Shown piece by piece: positions 61,593-64,000 of a DNA stretch of 64,000 nucleotides. Below the pieces are notes generated by a model. It searched no databases. It worked only from the letters and a program-made list of their open reading frames with translations, and was not told where the DNA came from. A program made the position numbers and the translations under genes. The DNA is taken from assembly GCF_000265075.1 (NCBI RefSeq), contig NZ_AJYA01000009.1:1-64000 (forward strand). The letters are read 5' to 3'. Each line of letters opens with the position of its first letter. Position 1 is the stretch's first letter. The stretch is from Nitritalea halalkaliphila LW7 (lineage in GTDB: Bacteria > Bacteroidota > Bacteroidia > Cytophagales > Cyclobacteriaceae).

Positions 61593-61607
61593 GTTCGGGT
61601 GGGTTTT

Positions 61608-61621
61608 ATTCGTAGACGAAT
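61608..61621. repeat. Inverted repeat in the ScfR/aceB region
   Basis: attcgt-ag-acgaat: perfect 6-bp arms. A matching half-site attcgt recurs at 61711-61716. Candidate operator half-sites. Confidence 0.45.
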
Positions 61622-61623
61622 AT

Positions 61624-61638
61624 ACGGAATTTATCCGT
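61624..61638. repeat. Second inverted repeat in the ScfR/aceB region
   Basis: acgga-attta-tccgt: perfect 5-bp arms, directly next to the first repeat, between 32 and 46 bp before the ScfR start. Confidence 0.4.
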
Positions 61639-61684
61639 TTTTACACACTTAGCAAAAATCGGTAATTAAAGTTTTTTTCATAAA

Positions 61685-61700
61685 AAGCGAAATTTCGCTT
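61685..61700. promoter_or_regulatory. Perfect 16-bp palindrome, candidate operator
   Basis: aagcgaaatttcgctt reads the same on both strands without a spacer. It lies about 60 bp before aceB and abuts the candidate -33 element, a natural position for a dimeric regulator such as the adjacent ScfR protein. Confidence 0.6.
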
Positions 61701-61729
61701 GCATATCTAAATTCGTCTTTTTACCTTTA
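61699..61729 (+). promoter_or_regulatory. Candidate aceB promoter
   Basis: TTG (61699-61701), 20-nt spacer, TACCTTTA (61722-61729), a near match to TTTG-N19/20-TAnnTTTG, ending 31 nt before the aceB ATG. Confidence 0.4.
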
Positions 61730-61760
61730 ACACATCAAATCACACAAACGCACAGCAATC

Positions 61761-63367
61761 ATGACCATACCCGTTTCAGACACTTTAAAGCTCAAAGTTT
61801 TAGGTGAAATCCGAGAGGAATACAGGAAGATTTTGACGCCGGAGGCCCTGGAGTTTCTGGCATTTTTAGAGCTCAAGTTTCGTGAGAAGCGCTACTCTAT
61901 TTTAGTGAAACGTCAGCGTACCCAGGAAAAAATCGACCAAGGTCAGCTCGCGGAGGTTTTAGCTGAGCTTCCTAAGCCGGAAGGCGACTGGAAAGTAGCG
62001 GAGGGCCCTTCGGACTTACAGGATCGCCGCTGCGAAATCACAGGGCCTGTGGACAGAAAGATGGTTATTAACGCACTAAACTCAGGTGCTAAGGTATTTA
62101 TGGCGGATTTTGAAGACGCCTCTTCTCCTAGCTGGCATAACCTGATGTCGGGCCAAGTTAATCTTTTCGATGCTATCCGCCGGCAGATTGATTTTACAGC
62201 GCCTAACGGCAAAACATACGCACTAGCAGAGGAAATCGCTACCTTAAAAGTTCGCCCACGTGGCTGGCATCTAGAAGAAAAACACATGACGCTGAACGGC
62301 GAGCCCCTCAGCGGTTCCTTAGTGGACTTTGGTCTATTTTTCTTCCATAACGCACAGGAATTACTTTCCCGTGGTTCAGGCCCCTATTTCTACTTGCCTA
62401 AGCTAGAAAGTGCACTGGAAGCCAAGTTATGGAATGAAGTTTTTATCGCAGCACAGGATTATATCGGCATCCCGCAGAAGACCATTAAAAGTACTGTTTT
62501 AATCGAGACAATCTTCGCAGCACTACAGATGGACGGGATCTTGTACGAGTTGAAAGAGCATATCGTGGCGCTTAATGCAGGTCGCTGGGATTACATCTTC
62601 TCGGTGATTAAGAAGTTCAGAAACGATCCCAACTTCCTACTCCCGGATCGTATGCAGGTGAGCATGACGGTTCCCTTTATGAAGCTTATGCCAGCCTGTT
62701 AGTGGAAATTTGCCACAAGCGTGGTGCCCATGCTATCGGCGGAATGTCCGCTTTTATCCCTGCGAAGGATGAAGCTACCAACCAGCAGGCACGTGCGAAA
62801 GTGCGGGCTGACAAAGAAAATGAAGCTAAGCTAGGCTATGACGGCACTTGGGTCGCACATCCTTTCCTGGTAGATATCGCGAAAGAAGTGTTTACGGCGG
62901 CCTTTGACGAAGGTCAGGTCAACCAAAAAAATAAGCCGGTGCCGCAGACAGGCGTGCGCCAGGAGGATCTCCTCGATGTGCGTATTCCCGGCAGTACGAT
63001 TACCGAGATGGGTGTTAGGACGAACATTAACGTGGGAATCCTGTACGTAGAAAGTTGGCTGTCCGGGGTGGGGGCAGCCGCTCTCTACAACCTGATGGAG
63101 GATGCGGCTACGGCGGAGATCAGCCGTGCACAGCTTTGGCAGTGGATCAAGCTGGGCGCCAAAATGGACGATGGGCGTACCATCACTAAAGAGCTTTACA
63201 TGACACTTAAAGAGCAGGAGATGGAAAAAGTACGTCAGTTACTTGGTCCGGAGCGCAGCCAAGGCGAGGCACTGAAGCAAGCTTCCCAATTAATGGATAA
63301 GCTCGTACTGGGCAGCACCTTCATCGAGTTCCTCACTTTGCCGGCTTACGGCCTACTAGAAAATTAA
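61761..63367 (+). CDS. aceB: Malate synthase A (one frameshift)
   Basis: Repaired length is about 535 residues, normal for malate synthase A. Condenses glyoxylate with acetyl-CoA to malate. [45 protein letters not shown], and GGMSAFIP are conserved. The signature near [17 protein letters not shown] has Ala where Gly is usual before LN. One missing G near 62684 restores [22 protein letters not shown]. First gene of aceBA, divergent from the regulator. Confidence 0.95.
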
Positions 63368-63404
63368 GAAAACCTTTCACATTTATATCATAACCATTAG
63401 TAAC

Positions 63405-64000
63405 ATGAAAAATTCAGCAGAAAGAGCGCAGGCGATCCGCAAAGATTGGGAAACAAATCCAAGATGGGAGGGCGTTTCACGTCCTTATACAGCGGAGGAA
63501 GTCGTTAAGCTTCAAGGAAGCTTTACCATCGATCATTCTATCGCACGTATGGGCGCGAACAGACTTTGGGACAAATTAACGAGTCAGCCTTTTATCGCGG
63601 GTCTCGGTGCACTTACAGGAAATCAGGCGGTTCAGGAAGTACAGGCAGGCTTAGAGGCTATCTACCTAAGCGGCTGGCAGGTGGCTGCCGATGCCAACTT
63701 GGCCGGACATATGTACCCAGATCAAAGCTTATACCCAGCAGATTCAGTTCCTGCAGTGGTGAAGCGTATCAATAATGCCCTTTTACGCGCTGACCAGATT
63801 CAGTCCGTGAGCGGTCAGGGTGACTTGCACTACCTCGTGCCGATCGTAGCAGATGCAGAAGCCGGTTTTGGGGGCAACTTGAACGCCTTCGAGCTGATGA
63901 AAATGATGATCGAGTCAGGTGCCTCAGGTGTTCACTTCGAAGATCAGCTTTCTTCTGCTAAGAAATGTGGCCACCTAGGTGGCAAAGTGTTGGTGCCGAC
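63405..64000 (+). CDS. aceA: Isocitrate lyase (partial, runs off the window)
   Basis: 198 residues before the edge. [39 protein letters not shown]-type [23 protein letters not shown] and [20 protein letters not shown] with the active-site KKCGH (Cys188). Cleaves isocitrate to succinate and glyoxylate. Starts 37 bp after aceB, clearly the same operon. No frame break in the visible part. Confidence 0.96.
   Translation, partial: MKNSAERAQAIRKDWETNPRWEGVSRPYTAEEVVKLQGSFTIDHSIARMGANRLWDKLTSQPFIAGLGALTGNQAVQEVQAGLEAIYLSGWQVAADANLAGHMYPDQSLYPADSVPAVVKRINNALLRADQIQSVSGQGDLHYLVPIVADAEAGFGGNLNAFELMKMMIESGASGVHFEDQLSSAKKCGHLGGKVLVP

Overview
The window looks like a chromosomal segment of a member of the Bacteroidota, probably on the Cytophagia/Saprospiria side. 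Evidence: Bacteroidota-type promoters (TTTG-N19/20-TAnnTTTG, best at 10865-10896 and 54467-54497), a SusC/RagA-style TonB receptor with an N-terminal carboxypeptidase-like domain, TamB with a lipoprotein TamL, DUF2490/DUF983/DUF4920/DUF1460 proteins, and the order miaB - sigma54 regulator - lptE - secG next to groES-groEL. No rRNA, tRNA, complete insertion sequence, prophage or CRISPR array was seen. It is mostly core and housekeeping DNA.

The dominant oddity is quality. About 35 single-base indels break about 25 genes, including groEL, proA, proB, tamB, aceB and aceK. Nearly all are one missing base in a short G or C run (a few in A/T runs), and restoring it recovers the family consensus across the break. 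I read these as sequencing or assembly errors, not decay or programmed frameshifting, and annotate each broken gene as one CDS with the break positions.

Layout. 1-554: end of a hybrid histidine kinase. 625-2264: DUF2490 protein and an apparently exported beta-carbonic anhydrase. 2609-10839 (minus): seven co-directional, tightly packed genes (ABC-F, Na+ symporter, RlmI, DHFR, SDR, CinA, 2-oxoacid dehydrogenase E2) behind one clear promoter and ahead of one clear terminator. 10971-15875 (minus): a receiver protein and three tandem exported amidohydrolases. 16176-18913 (plus): methyltransferase, DUF3253, MsrA, DUF4920 lipoprotein, a CxxCH lipoprotein and a small protein. 19045-23859: porin group, DUF983, Tat-type alkaline phosphatase. 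24062-26658: DoxX, lipocalin-like, DUF1275 and a lipoprotein. 26739-31159 (minus): proB-proA and groES-groEL, the latter with a sigma54-like element upstream. 31383-36762: hypothetical gene, then secG, lptE, sigma54 activator and miaB. 37017-44455 (plus): tamB-tamL. 44457-46586: PhoD and DUF1460.

46641-50680 (plus): the four-gene Anbu cluster (circularly permuted ATP-grasp, alpha-E, Anbu proteasome-like peptidase, transglutaminase-like protein), a little-understood predicted peptide-ligation and proteolysis system. 50784-57503: hydrolase, symporter plus exported hydrolase pair, TonB receptor and a STAS-like protein. 57536-58303: a 3-hydroxybutyrate dehydrogenase. 58403-64000: a glyoxylate-shunt module. 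An ScfR-type regulator translationally overlaps aceK (isocitrate dehydrogenase kinase/phosphatase) and is divergent from aceB-aceA (malate synthase, isocitrate lyase) across a 168-bp region holding three inverted repeats, one a perfect 16-bp palindrome. This is a plausible self-contained carbon-flux switch between TCA cycle and glyoxylate shunt. A 15-bp sequence repeated three times between genes (50747, 56991, 58324) is unexplained.
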